From positions 1-16,394 of the forward strand of contig CAYNYF010000094.1 of NCBI GenBank assembly GCA_964401385.1: a stretch of 16,394 nucleotides of DNA, written 5' to 3'. Within the stretch, counting starts at the first letter, position 1; each line of letters begins with the position of its first letter. Origin of the DNA: CAYNYF01 sp964401385 (GTDB taxonomy: Bacteria > Planctomycetota > Phycisphaerae > SM23-33). The position numbers and the translations under genes were made by a program. Positions 7,623 to 13,881 of the stretch are shown here, piece by piece. The notes beneath the pieces are model-generated. The model searched no databases. It was not told the origin of the DNA and saw only the letters and a list, made by a program, of their open reading frames with translations.

Positions 7623-8720
7623 TCACGCCGCGCGGGAAGCGGGGGTCCCCGCGGGGGTCCCGAGCTCCGCACGCAGCTCCGGCAACGACCTGATTCTCAC
7701 GAACGTCGCGCCGTGCCCGCCGGTCGGCTCCGATGCCGGCCCGCAGTTCAAGGCGCACTTCTTCAGCAGCTCATACGCCCCCGCTATCTCCTTGACTCGC
7801 TCGCCCGCGCCGGGGTCCGGGTTCCGATCGGGATGGTATTCCCGCAGGAGCCGGCGGTATGCGGCCTTGATCTCGTCCAGGCTGGCGGATTCGCCCAGTT
7901 CGAGCGTTTTTCGCGCGGCGTCGAGCACGTCGGCATCGACGGTCTGCACTTCGGTCGTCGCGAAGCTGTACGCCGGCAGCGGGCCGACACACCGGAAGTT
8001 GAGCCGATTCTCGTAGGCGCCGTTCAGTTGGCCGATAGTCTGGTCGAATTGGGCCTCTTGACTGCGGTCGATCAAGATGGCCGCGCTGAGGATCATGGAG
8101 TCGTCTTGGGTCGGGTTGACGATAACGTCCGGCCATTGGGCTCGCAACGCGACAACCAGTCTGGCAGCGACGTTTTCACGCTTCTGATCCAGCAGCTTCT
8201 TGACCAGTTGCCCCAGGCGCACCCCCTGCGCCACGGTGGGCTTCCGGCCGCCGGTGATCTCGGCCTTCATCGCCGCGACCGGTCCCTCATCGGCGATCTC
8301 GGCCAGGACGGCCCGGAGGTCCACCCAGAACGCCGCCATGTCCATCTCTACCTTCCCGCCGAGTCGGGCCAACGCGCGGGTGAACTCGGCCTTTCCCGAG
8401 CTGAGGATGCCGACGATCTCGGCGTCGTCAGCGGCAACGGTGCCGAACTTCACGGGGATCACCGAGACTTCGGCTGACACCTGCTCCAGGACGCGCTGGT
8501 GCTCGGCCAGGTGCTGCAGCGCCTTGGCCGTACCCAGCCGGGAGAAATCCACGCCGCCTGCCGGCCCGGCCAGCATGGCGATGCCGTCTTCGGCCACCGC
8601 GCGGACCTCCCCGCCGTCCAGGCCGATGGGACCGAAGGACTTCGGGCCGCCTGCCTGCTCGCCGCAGGCAGGCAGGTCGACGGGTATCACACCGTAGAGA
8701 TAACTGCATGGTGCCGTCAT
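7623..8720 (-). CDS. GvpF/GvpL fused to a C-terminal DnaJ J-domain
   Basis: Residues 1-255 are GvpF/L: YLYGVIP at 7-13, FGPIGLDGGEV at 29-39, VIPVKFGTVAAD near 88-99, and the closing RCVGPLPAYSFATTEVQ near 243-258. Residues about 265-322 are a J-domain: LDEIKAAYRRLLREYHPDRN with the HPD triad at 296-298, then RVKEIAGAYELLKK. J-domains stimulate Hsp70 ATPase through HPD, and a DnaK is encoded in the same operon. About 43 Gly/Pro/Ala-rich residues follow. The ATG at 8720 is chosen because GAGG lies nine bases upstream; an ATG at 8729 is immediately adjacent to the same GAGG and adds three residues. An inserted palindrome encodes residues about 16-24. Both domains are clear and in one unbroken frame. 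Confidence 0.93.
   Translation of the reverse strand: MTAPCSYLYGVIPVDLPACGEQAGGPKSFGPIGLDGGEVRAVAEDGIAMLAGPAGGVDFSRLGTAKALQHLAEHQRVLEQVSAEVSVIPVKFGTVAADDAEIVGILSSGKAEFTRALARLGGKVEMDMAAFWVDLRAVLAEIADEGPVAAMKAEITGGRKPTVAQGVRLGQLVKKLLDQKRENVAARLVVALRAQWPDVIVNPTQDDSMILSAAILIDRSQEAQFDQTIGQLNGAYENRLNFRCVGPLPAYSFATTEVQTVDADVLDAARKTLELGESASLDEIKAAYRRLLREYHPDRNPDPGAGERVKEIAGAYELLKKCALNCGPASEPTGGHGATFVRIRSLPELRAELGTPAGTPASRAA
8649..8673 (-). repeat. Palindromic insert within the gvpF-J coding region
   Basis: A perfect 9-bp inverted repeat (8649-8657 and 8665-8673, GCCTGCCTG / CAGGCAGGC) with a 7-base loop lies in the coding sequence. It encodes the segment around PACGEQAGG, between the conserved YLYGVIP and FGPIGLD blocks. 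The other GvpF copies are shorter between these blocks or differ there. It looks like a small palindromic element inserted in frame, but natural codon choice in a GC-rich loop region could also make it. Confidence 0.5.
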
Positions 8721-8784
8721 GACTCGCATCCTCGCGAAGATGTCTGGAAATCACCTTGGGCCGCGATTTGTTGTCTCAATGCGT

Positions 8785-9705
8785 TCACGCCGCGAGTTTC
8801 CTGATCAGGGCGTTGACTCTGGTCTTGAGGGCGCGGCTGGGCCTGCCGCTGACACGCGACGAATCCAACACATCGTGGCAGAGGGCCACGAAACTCTCGT
8901 CGCTGAGCTTGGGCTGGGCGCCGTAGGCCTTCAGAACCGTCGCGATCATGATGGAAGAGCGGACCGTCGGACAGATGTCATGATCGTCCTTATTGGTCTC
9001 GTGGTACTCGCGCAGGCTGCGGACGATGTCCACGACCTTCGCCGCCGATGTCTTGCCGATGCCGCTCTTGGCCGCGGTGATGGCGATCTCGCTCTCGCGG
9101 TCGTAGTGGCCGAGCTTGATCGTGATCATCCGGTCCTGGAGGGCGTCGGCGGCCTGGTGGACGCCGGCGTATTCGGACGGATTGCTGGTGAAGATGGCCC
9201 GAAAGTCCGGGTGCACGCGGATGAACGATTCGTCGCCCCGCCCGGCCGGCATGTCCAGGACGCCCTCTTCCAGGACGGACAGGAGGGCGTTGTTGGCCTC
9301 GGCCCGGCTGCGGGTGAACTCGTCGTACACGAGCGTGTAGCCGCACTTGCACGCCACCGTCAGCCGGTTGTCCACCCAGATCGACTCGACCTGGTGGTCC
9401 AGCTTCCTCACCGACTGAATGAAGTTGTCCATCACCTTCTTCTGCCGGAAGCCGTAGCTCCCGCCGACGATGTCGGTGGTGCCCAGCTCCTCGTCGCCGT
9501 GGATGATGATGACCGGCCGGCCGATCTGGGCGGCTGCATACAGCGCCAGGCACGTCTTGCCCGTCCCGGCGGCGCCCGTCAGGTGGACCGGGAAGCCGGC
9601 GCCTAGGTACGCCAGAGAGCGCTGCACAATACTGTCCACCAGCGGGGTGTTGACAAAACCCGGCTGGTCCTTTTCGATCTCAATGGGTGTGACGCCATCC
9701 GTCAT
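8785..9705 (-). CDS. gvpN: Gas vesicle protein GvpN, MoxR-like AAA+ ATPase
   Basis: This 306-residue AAA+ ATPase has Walker A GAAGTGKT at 44-51, Walker B TLVYDEF at 124-130 (D128, E129), sensor-1 FTSNPSEY at about 172-179 with N175, and a candidate arginine finger at ALQDRM near 192. The N-terminal FVNTPLV and the HGDEELGTTDIVGG segment are typical of GvpN. GvpN is thought to help enlarge vesicles beyond small bicones. The ATG has AAAGG upstream. It is 64 bp upstream of the gvpF-J gene. The length is close to usual for the family, and no key residue is missing. Confidence 0.97.
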   Translation of the reverse strand: MTDGVTPIEIEKDQPGFVNTPLVDSIVQRSLAYLGAGFPVHLTGAAGTGKTCLALYAAAQIGRPVIIIHGDEELGTTDIVGGSYGFRQKKVMDNFIQSVRKLDHQVESIWVDNRLTVACKCGYTLVYDEFTRSRAEANNALLSVLEEGVLDMPAGRGDESFIRVHPDFRAIFTSNPSEYAGVHQAADALQDRMITIKLGHYDRESEIAITAAKSGIGKTSAAKVVDIVRSLREYHETNKDDHDICPTVRSSIMIATVLKAYGAQPKLSDESFVALCHDVLDSSRVSGRPSRALKTRVNALIRKLAA

Positions 9706-9742
9706 GGTCTGCGCCCTTTCCTTGCTGAATGTCCGTGGACGA

Positions 9743-9763
9743 CCGGCGGACCCTTTCCGCCGG
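9743..9763 (-). other. Intercistronic hairpin upstream of gvpN
   Basis: A perfect 8-bp inverted repeat (CCGGCGGA at 9743-9750, TCCGCCGG at 9756-9763) with a 5-base loop sits in the 74-bp gap between the 74-aa basic protein gene and gvpN. There is no U-tract, so it is more likely an mRNA processing or stability element than a terminator. Function is inferred only from position. Confidence 0.5.
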
Positions 9764-9779
9764 CGGCCGGCAGCCTTGC

Positions 9780-10004
9780 CTACGCAGCCTGGCGCGGCCT
9801 TCGCCTCTTAGCTCGTTTCGGGCGAGGCTGCCGGCGTTCGTCCTGATGCTTCACGTCGTACAGCCTGCCCGTGACGTGGGCAATCGCCGCCGCCTCGCCC
9901 GTTGAGGTGTGCACGGCCCGCGCGCGAGGGGTTTTGCTGTCCAGCGTCTTCTGCTTGCCGGTGGAATGCTTGACCGGCGAGTGTTTACCCGTTGAAGTCT
10001 TCAT
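9780..10004 (-). CDS. Small, very basic protein with STG(K/E) repeats, unknown function
   Basis: This 74-residue protein is Lys/Arg-rich with three STG motifs (TSTGKHSPVKHSTGK at 3-17 and TSTGEAAAIAHVTGRLYDVK at 33-52) and a strongly basic end (PKRAKRRRPRQAA). The ATG has an excellent GGGAGGAG ribosome site six bases upstream and starts 18 bp after the preceding zinc-protein stop, which makes it a real operon member. I do not recognise the family. The charge would suit binding nucleic acid or the acidic surface of partner proteins, but this is only a suggestion. Confidence 0.7.
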   Translation of the reverse strand: MKTSTGKHSPVKHSTGKQKTLDSKTPRARAVHTSTGEAAAIAHVTGRLYDVKHQDERRQPRPKRAKRRRPRQAA

Positions 10005-10022
10005 GAATCACTCCTCCCAGTT

Positions 10023-10571
10023 TCACAAGGCTCCCACATTGGTGCCTTTGGCCGAAGTGCCGGCGGCAACCGTCTTCGGGGGGTTCACCACGCCGGTTCC
10101 GCGGCAGCGAGCACAATAGAGCGACTGGTTGCGCTGCCTCCCACGCCCCTTGCAGTCTGGGCATCTCTCGATCGGAGGCGTCACCGGGACGACGCCGGTG
10201 CCTCTGCAAACGCAGCAGGTCAGGCCGCTGCGCGCCGGGACCTGCCCCTGCCCGCGGCAGAGGGCGCACCGCACCACGGGGGGGGTAAGCTGGAGTTTTC
10301 CGCTCCCCCGGCAGACGGGGCACTGCCCCCCCCGCACGTCGCGGCCGCCCCGGCAGAAGGCGCACTCGTACTCGTCGGCGTAGAGCAGTTGCGGCAGGGC
10401 CTCCCCCGCCTGCTCAGGCGACCGCCACACCATCCCAGCTGCCCGGCTGCCATCGGCCGGGCGCGCCTCGGCCGCCTCTGAGACTTCCCGGCGGCGGGCA
10501 CGGCTCGGCCCGGTCGCGGCCGCAGGCGAGCCGTCTCGTGTCTGCAAGGCTTTCTTCCAATCCCAGGTCAC
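10023..10571 (-). CDS. DnaJ-type cysteine-rich zinc protein with six CxxC motifs (copy 2)
   Basis: The 182-residue protein has six CxxCxG units: C70/C73, C84/C87, C102/C105, C119/C122, C137/C140 and C153/C156. The last five are full CxxCxGxG (for example CPVCRGSG, CPDCKGRG, CARCRGTG), while the first (CAFCRGGR) lacks the final Gly. DnaJ has four such motifs binding two zincs, so six could bind three. There is no J-domain. Residues 1-65 start TWDWKKALQTRDG and are Ala/Arg-rich. I choose the GTG at 10571, with AGGAG at 10579-10583 seven bases upstream. A longer ATG-started frame (10661) would overlap the 103-aa gene and has no ribosome site. It is paralogous to 11487-11894. Confidence 0.85.
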   Translation of the reverse strand: MTWDWKKALQTRDGSPAAATGPSRARRREVSEAAEARPADGSRAAGMVWRSPEQAGEALPQLLYADEYECAFCRGGRDVRGGQCPVCRGSGKLQLTPPVVRCALCRGQGQVPARSGLTCCVCRGTGVVPVTPPIERCPDCKGRGRQRNQSLYCARCRGTGVVNPPKTVAAGTSAKGTNVGAL

Positions 10572-10583
10572 GTGATTTCTCCT
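10569..10583 (-). promoter_or_regulatory. Ribosome binding site deciding a GTG start
   Basis: AGGAG (10579-10583) followed by seven bases and GTG (10569-10571) marks the start of the six-CxxC zinc protein. It lies just downstream of the 103-aa gene's stop at 10586 and removes an overlap that the longer ATG start would create. Confidence 0.75.
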
Positions 10584-10585
10584 GT

Positions 10586-10897
10586 TCAAGCCGACCGCTT
10601 TGTGCCGGGCGAACTGTGGAAGCGGATCGTTTTCTCGGGCCCCGGCTCGTGGGATTCGCATTCGTCGATGAGCTCCTTCGAGATCCCGAGCTTCTCGATC
10701 GCACCGTCAATAGTTTGAATCCTCTGCTCGGCCTGGTGCTTCGCCCGGCTCCAGCGGGCACGTTCCCGCTTCAGCGTGTACAGGTCGAGATAGCGTTGTC
10801 CCTCGGCGGAGGGCTTGGAGCGGACCCGCGCGGAGACCGCCGTTTTCAGGTCCCGGAGAGTGCCCGGCCGCCTACTCCCTGCTTGTCTTGCTGCCAT
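10586..10897 (-). CDS. Coiled-coil protein of unknown function in gvp operon
   Basis: The 103-residue protein has a basic N-terminus (RRPGTLRDLKTAVSARVRSK) and a predicted coiled-coil at about 36-75 (YLDLYTLKRERARWSRAKHQ, AEQRIQTIDGAIEKLG), then a His/Ser/Pro tail. The ATG is preceded by AAGGAAGGAG at a good spacing. The stop is 14 bp from the next start. Small helical proteins with a YLDLY-type opening and a Glu/Arg heptad section occur near some gvp genes as far as I remember, but I cannot attach a name. A structural or adaptor role is a guess. Confidence 0.7.
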   Translation of the reverse strand: MAARQAGSRRPGTLRDLKTAVSARVRSKPSAEGQRYLDLYTLKRERARWSRAKHQAEQRIQTIDGAIEKLGISKELIDECESHEPGPEKTIRFHSSPGTKRSA

Positions 10898-11486
10898 GGC
10901 CGCTGACTCCTTCCTTGGCTGTCCTCATGTGGTTTGCCGGGAACAGGCGTGGGGCAGATCCCCGCTCCCCGGGAGGTACGAGGAGCGGGGAGGTCTGCAC
11001 CCGCTTCGTATAGATCGTTCGACGCACTGACACCGTTTTTCTTGCGCTCCGGGCAAAGCGGAGGCTTCCCCCGCTGGGAGGGCGCCGATCGCAACGTGTT
11101 GCGCATGAGGCGCCAACGCCGGGAGCTTTTGCCATTGGCGGAAAGGTACCCCACGGGCCATGTTTCGGCCGCGGGGGACTGTTGAGCTCTCCAAAGGCGA
11201 AAGTCCGCGCTTGAAGCCTCGCTCCGGCCCCCTGGGTGCAGGGCGCCGGAGCCCGCCGGCTTGTCAGTAGTGCGGTCAGGCCGTCAACGATCGTACGGCT
11301 CGTCTGTTCCGTAGCCGCGAGGCTGCCGGCTGCGCTGCTGCGTTTTGCCTGGTCTGGTGACACGTGCGATTCTTTCCTTTCGCGCCCGTCCGCGAGGGAC
11401 GGGGGCTCCTGCACGGGTCGGGCCCCGAGTCGCGTCTGGCCGCGATTGGGGACCTCTGCAAGGGATCCCTGTTGGGGACGCCTTGC
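10898..11486. other. Long intergenic gap inside the operon, with hairpin and a doubtful GTG frame
   Basis: About 590 bp separate two clearly real genes, far more than elsewhere in the operon. It holds a strong hairpin (10954-10998). A minus-strand frame from GTG at 11363, with AAAGGAAAG upstream, reads MSPDQAKRSSAAGSLAATEQ and stays open to 10872. It becomes Pro/Arg/Cys-rich and unprotein-like after about 35 residues and overlaps the next gene. I read it as a decayed gene start or chance frame. An internal promoter could also lie here, but I see no convincing -35/-10. Confidence 0.4.
10954..10998 (-). other. Strong intercistronic hairpin in the large gap
   Basis: TCCCCGCTCC (10959-10968) and GGAGCGGGGA (10982-10991) form a perfect 10-bp stem with a 13-base loop. 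GCAGA (10954-10958) and TCTGC (10994-10998) extend it by five pairs past a two-base bulge. No U-tract follows on either strand. It stands about 60 bases upstream of the 103-aa gene and may be a processing or stabilising structure. Confidence 0.55.
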
Positions 11487-11894
11487 CTATTTCCTTGCTG
11501 CCCGGCGCGGGCCGCCGGATTTCTTCGCGATCAGGCCGGCGCCCCTGCACAGGCTGCACGCCAGATCGGACTCGACCGCCCGGCCGGTGCCGCCGCACTG
11601 CGGGCACTGGGTCGTGGGGCCGGCCTCGAGTGCGACGAAGCCGGTGCCCTTGCACGCCGAGCACGTCAGCCGCGTGTGTCGGTGGCGGCCGCTGCCGCGG
11701 CAGTAGGCGCATGGCACGGCGGGCGTCTTCACGTCCACGGTCTTGTGCCCCTTGCAGACGGGGCACTTGGCCAGCCTCGACAGGATCTCGTACGGGTCCA
11801 TGCCGGTGCCCCCGCAGAAGACGCACTTGCGGGTCTCCACGCCCCCGGCCGACTTCCTGCGGCTGGCCGATTTCGCTCTCGTGGCTGTTGTCAT
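11487..11894 (-). CDS. DnaJ-type cysteine-rich zinc protein with six CxxC motifs (copy 1)
   Basis: The 135-residue protein is almost all zinc domain: C24/C27, C44/C47, C62/C65, C78/C81, C97/C100 and C113/C116. Five are full CxxCxGxG (CVFCGGTG, CAYCRGSG, CSACKGTG, CPQCGGTG, CSLCRGAG) and the second is CPVCKGHK. Basic tails lie at both ends. The DnaJ cysteine-rich domain has four such motifs and helps hand unfolded clients to DnaK; here there are six and no J-domain. The ATG has a weak GGGA site. A strong hairpin lies just upstream (11914-11951). It is a paralogue of the 10023-10571 protein; a free-standing DnaJ-like zinc chaperone module is the likeliest reading. Confidence 0.88.
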   Translation of the reverse strand: MTTATRAKSASRRKSAGGVETRKCVFCGGTGMDPYEILSRLAKCPVCKGHKTVDVKTPAVPCAYCRGSGRHRHTRLTCSACKGTGFVALEAGPTTQCPQCGGTGRAVESDLACSLCRGAGLIAKKSGGPRRAARK

Positions 11895-11913
11895 GATTCT
11901 GTTCCCATCTCTG

Positions 11914-11951
11914 AGGCCCGCGCTCCCTCAAGCCGGGAGCCGCGCGGGCCT
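11914..11951 (-). other. Intercistronic hairpin before the first zinc-protein gene
   Basis: AGGCCCGCGC (11914-11923) and GCGCGGGCCT (11942-11951) pair perfectly over 10 bp. TCCC and GGGA add four inner pairs with a three-base bulge on one side and a seven-base loop. Its end is about 20 bases from the ATG at 11894. It could process the transcript or slow ribosome access; no U-tract is present. Confidence 0.55.
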
Positions 11952-12065
11952 GTTCCGGAAGCGCTTGTCCTCACCGCGCCTGTCCACTGGTCCGACGACC
12001 GGACCGAACAGGCCGCTGACAAGCCCGACCGTTGCCCGGAGAAGGCGACGAAGCTCGTCCGAGCT
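11952..12065. other. Spacer between repeat-protein gene and zinc-protein gene
   Basis: Together with the hairpin, the gap between the two genes is about 170 bp. I see no gene, promoter or terminator in this part. Confidence 0.4.
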
Positions 12066-12785
12066 CTACCGCTTCTTGGCGCCGGCCTTGCTGCGTGCGG
12101 CCTTGGCCTTCGGCTTAGGCCTGCTGGCCCTTGCCCCTGCCGGCGACTTCCTGGCCGGGGCGGCGCGGCGGCCGCTGCCGTTTCCGCTGACGGTGCGGAG
12201 GAGGTCCTGCCAGCCGGCAGCCCGTTCGCGCGACGTGTGGGCCAGGTGCGTCATCGTCGCAGCGACTTCGCCCCGCAGCTTGGTATTGCCGTTCCTGGTC
12301 TGCGCCATGAATTGATCAGCATCGGCCAGGATCCGATGGGCCTCGACCCGCAGAGCCTCGTTCGCCTTGTGCGTCTGGGCCATGAATTTCCTCGCCTCGG
12401 CGAGCTTTGCGTGCGTCTGCTCGTTCAGTTCGGCGTTGGCGGCCCCGGTGTCGGCCAGGAACCGCTGGGTCCCGGCCTTCAGCGCGGCGACGTCCTTCCG
12501 GATCCCCGCCATGGTGCGGTCGGCCTGGGCCAGCATCTGGTGCGTCTGGGCCCGCAACTCAGCATTGCCCGTACTGGTCTCCGCCAGCAACTCGTCGGCG
12601 TCGGCCAACACCTGGTGCGTCTGCGCGGCCAGCTTGGCATTGGCCTTAGACGTTTCCGCCATGAACTTCCGGGTCTCGGCCTTGCGCTTCGCGCCCTGGG
12701 CTGCCGTGGCCGCGATCACGTGCTTCCGTCCGTCCTTCATGCCCTTCATCTCGCTGCCCAGATTCCCGTAGTCGTTACTTGACAT
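12066..12785 (-). CDS. 25-residue helical-repeat protein with basic tail; GvpC-like candidate
   Basis: The 239-residue protein has six head-to-tail helical repeats at 39-63, 64-88, 89-113, 114-131 (18 residues, shortened), 132-156 and 157-184. The pattern is roughly FMAETxxxNAxLxAQTHQxL followed by ADAD. The tail (about 201-239) is Ala/Lys/Arg/Pro-rich, like a histone H1 tail. GvpC, which coats and stiffens gas vesicles, is also built of amphipathic helical repeats, but of about 33 residues. This would be a GvpC analogue with a different period; sequence identity to GvpC is not evident. I chose the ATG at 12785 because GGAGGT lies six bases upstream. A longer frame (12857) overlaps the upstream gene. 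It is the third gene after gvpA. Confidence 0.75.
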   Translation of the reverse strand: MSSNDYGNLGSEMKGMKDGRKHVIAATAAQGAKRKAETRKFMAETSKANAKLAAQTHQVLADADELLAETSTGNAELRAQTHQMLAQADRTMAGIRKDVAALKAGTQRFLADTGAANAELNEQTHAKLAEARKFMAQTHKANEALRVEAHRILADADQFMAQTRNGNTKLRGEVAATMTHLAHTSRERAAGWQDLLRTVSGNGSGRRAAPARKSPAGARASRPKPKAKAARSKAGAKKR

Positions 12786-12797
12786 TTGCTTACCTCC
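12783..12797 (-). promoter_or_regulatory. Ribosome binding site deciding start of the repeat protein
   Basis: A full GGAGGT (12792-12797) stands six bases before ATG (12783-12785). It settles the start in favour of the shorter form, which also clears the upstream gene's stop at 12836. Confidence 0.8.
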
Positions 12798-12835
12798 ATC
12801 CCTTTCCTGTTCCTGTACGGACCCTTGTGATTTCC

Positions 12836-13480
12836 CTAACCAGCCAGCCGGTGCCATTTCACTCCCGCGTTGAGAGCGGCCGACTCGCAGGTGACCAGGA
12901 GGGCTGCCAGCTCCGCGGACTCCCGCGAATCCCTGCTGGCAAGATTCCTGGCAACAGTCTTCAGATCGCTGATTCTGAGTTTTTCCGCCCGGGCCAGCAG
13001 GACCGACAGGGCGGTGGAAAGCTCTTCCTGCTCCATGTGCACCCGGCGAAGGGCTGAGATGACCCCGCCCGCGCCGTCGTCGGTCTCACTCAGCAGGCGC
13101 TCCTTGAGTTCCGGCCAGGCCTGGGCGGCCTGGGTCACGTCCGAGCCGAACAGCTCCCGGATTTCGGTGATGACGGCCTCCCGGCCCGCCCGGTAGTCTT
13201 CCACCAGCGCCAAGAGGGACTCGCGCGTCCGCCGCCTGTCGATGAGGACACTGCCGAAGATCGAATCGAAGTCGGAATGACGTAGAGAATGATGCCTGGC
13301 GAAGATTTCACGGAGTTGTTCGATCATCTCGTCCTGGTCGGCGTAGAGGCCTTCCAGCAGGTCCACGGCCCGGCGCATGTAGCTGGCGACCGTCTCGGCC
13401 GACGCCCGGTATGCCTCGAGGACGGGCTCAATCGAGGGCGCTTGCTGCGCTACCGGCTTGTCCTTCTCTGTTTCGCTCAT
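12836..13480 (-). CDS. Helical protein with internal duplication, second gene after gvpA, unknown function
   Basis: This 214-residue protein is almost all charged helix. It has two similar halves: SLRHSDFDSIF (65-75) with RRRTRESLLALVED (82-95), and KLRISDLKTVA (167-177) with SRDSRESAELAALL (182-195), about 100 residues apart. The first half also has EMIEQLREIF and AVITEIRELF, which look like repeats of each other. No signal peptide or membrane helix is seen. The ATG has a weak AGGGA site. It sits 157 bp after gvpA and 50 bp before the repeat protein. I do not recognise a named family. Its position suggests a vesicle-associated or assembly protein. Confidence 0.75.
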   Translation of the reverse strand: MSETEKDKPVAQQAPSIEPVLEAYRASAETVASYMRRAVDLLEGLYADQDEMIEQLREIFARHHSLRHSDFDSIFGSVLIDRRRTRESLLALVEDYRAGREAVITEIRELFGSDVTQAAQAWPELKERLLSETDDGAGGVISALRRVHMEQEELSTALSVLLARAEKLRISDLKTVARNLASRDSRESAELAALLVTCESAALNAGVKWHRLAG

Positions 13481-13637
13481 CTATCTGTCCCTTGGTGCAG
13501 CTTGCCTTGCGGGAAGAGGAGATATGCCCGCGAATCATGCCCGTTGCATTGGGAAGGGTCCTTCATCCCGGGTCGGGGGTGCATTGCCGAGGAGCCTGCC
13601 CGTCACGGGGATATCTCACATTCCCGCCGTGCCGCAG

Positions 13638-13844
13638 TTACGCGGCGGCCTGCGTCAGCCCGACGGCCTCGGCGTACTTCAGGAACGTCTCAACGCCGGC
13701 GACCACCACGCGGGCCTCGACGGCCAGGAGCTCGATCCCCACCAGGGAGACGCGGGCCCAGGCATCGATCACGATGCCCTTGTCGAGGATGCGATCCACG
13801 ACTTCCACCAAAGACGAACTGCCAATTGCTTTCTCAACGGCCAT
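13638..13844 (-). CDS. gvpA: Gas vesicle structural protein GvpA
   Basis: This 68-residue protein is the major hydrophobic shell protein. After a short N-terminus comes SLVEVVDRILDKGIVIDAWA, then RVSLVGIELLAVEARVVVAG, then VETFLKYAEAVGL. That is the conserved helix, beta-strand, beta-turn-beta, helix order that forms the ribs of the vesicle wall. It is the shortest and most canonical of three GvpA-family proteins here. The start at 13844 follows AAGGAG (13851-13856) by six bases; a longer in-frame ATG (13919) is non-homologous leader. It is the first gene of the operon and is followed by a 157-bp gap, as is common for a heavily expressed first cistron. Confidence 0.97.
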   Translation of the reverse strand: MAVEKAIGSSSLVEVVDRILDKGIVIDAWARVSLVGIELLAVEARVVVAGVETFLKYAEAVGLTQAAA

Positions 13845-13881
13845 GACTTTCTCCTTCAGCAAAAGTGGCCATTGTGTAAAT

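Noticed and set aside
6732..8477. A 581-residue plus-strand frame
   Set aside because: Antisense to two gvpF/L genes whose family domains are clear. No start signal.
11364..12782. A 472-residue plus-strand frame
   Set aside because: Antisense to the zinc protein and the helical-repeat protein; its own repeats mirror theirs.
13481..13637. Terminator or attenuator after gvpA
   Set aside because: Several partial inverted repeats (for example around GGGAAGGGTCCTTCATCCC) are short or interrupted; no single structure is convincing.
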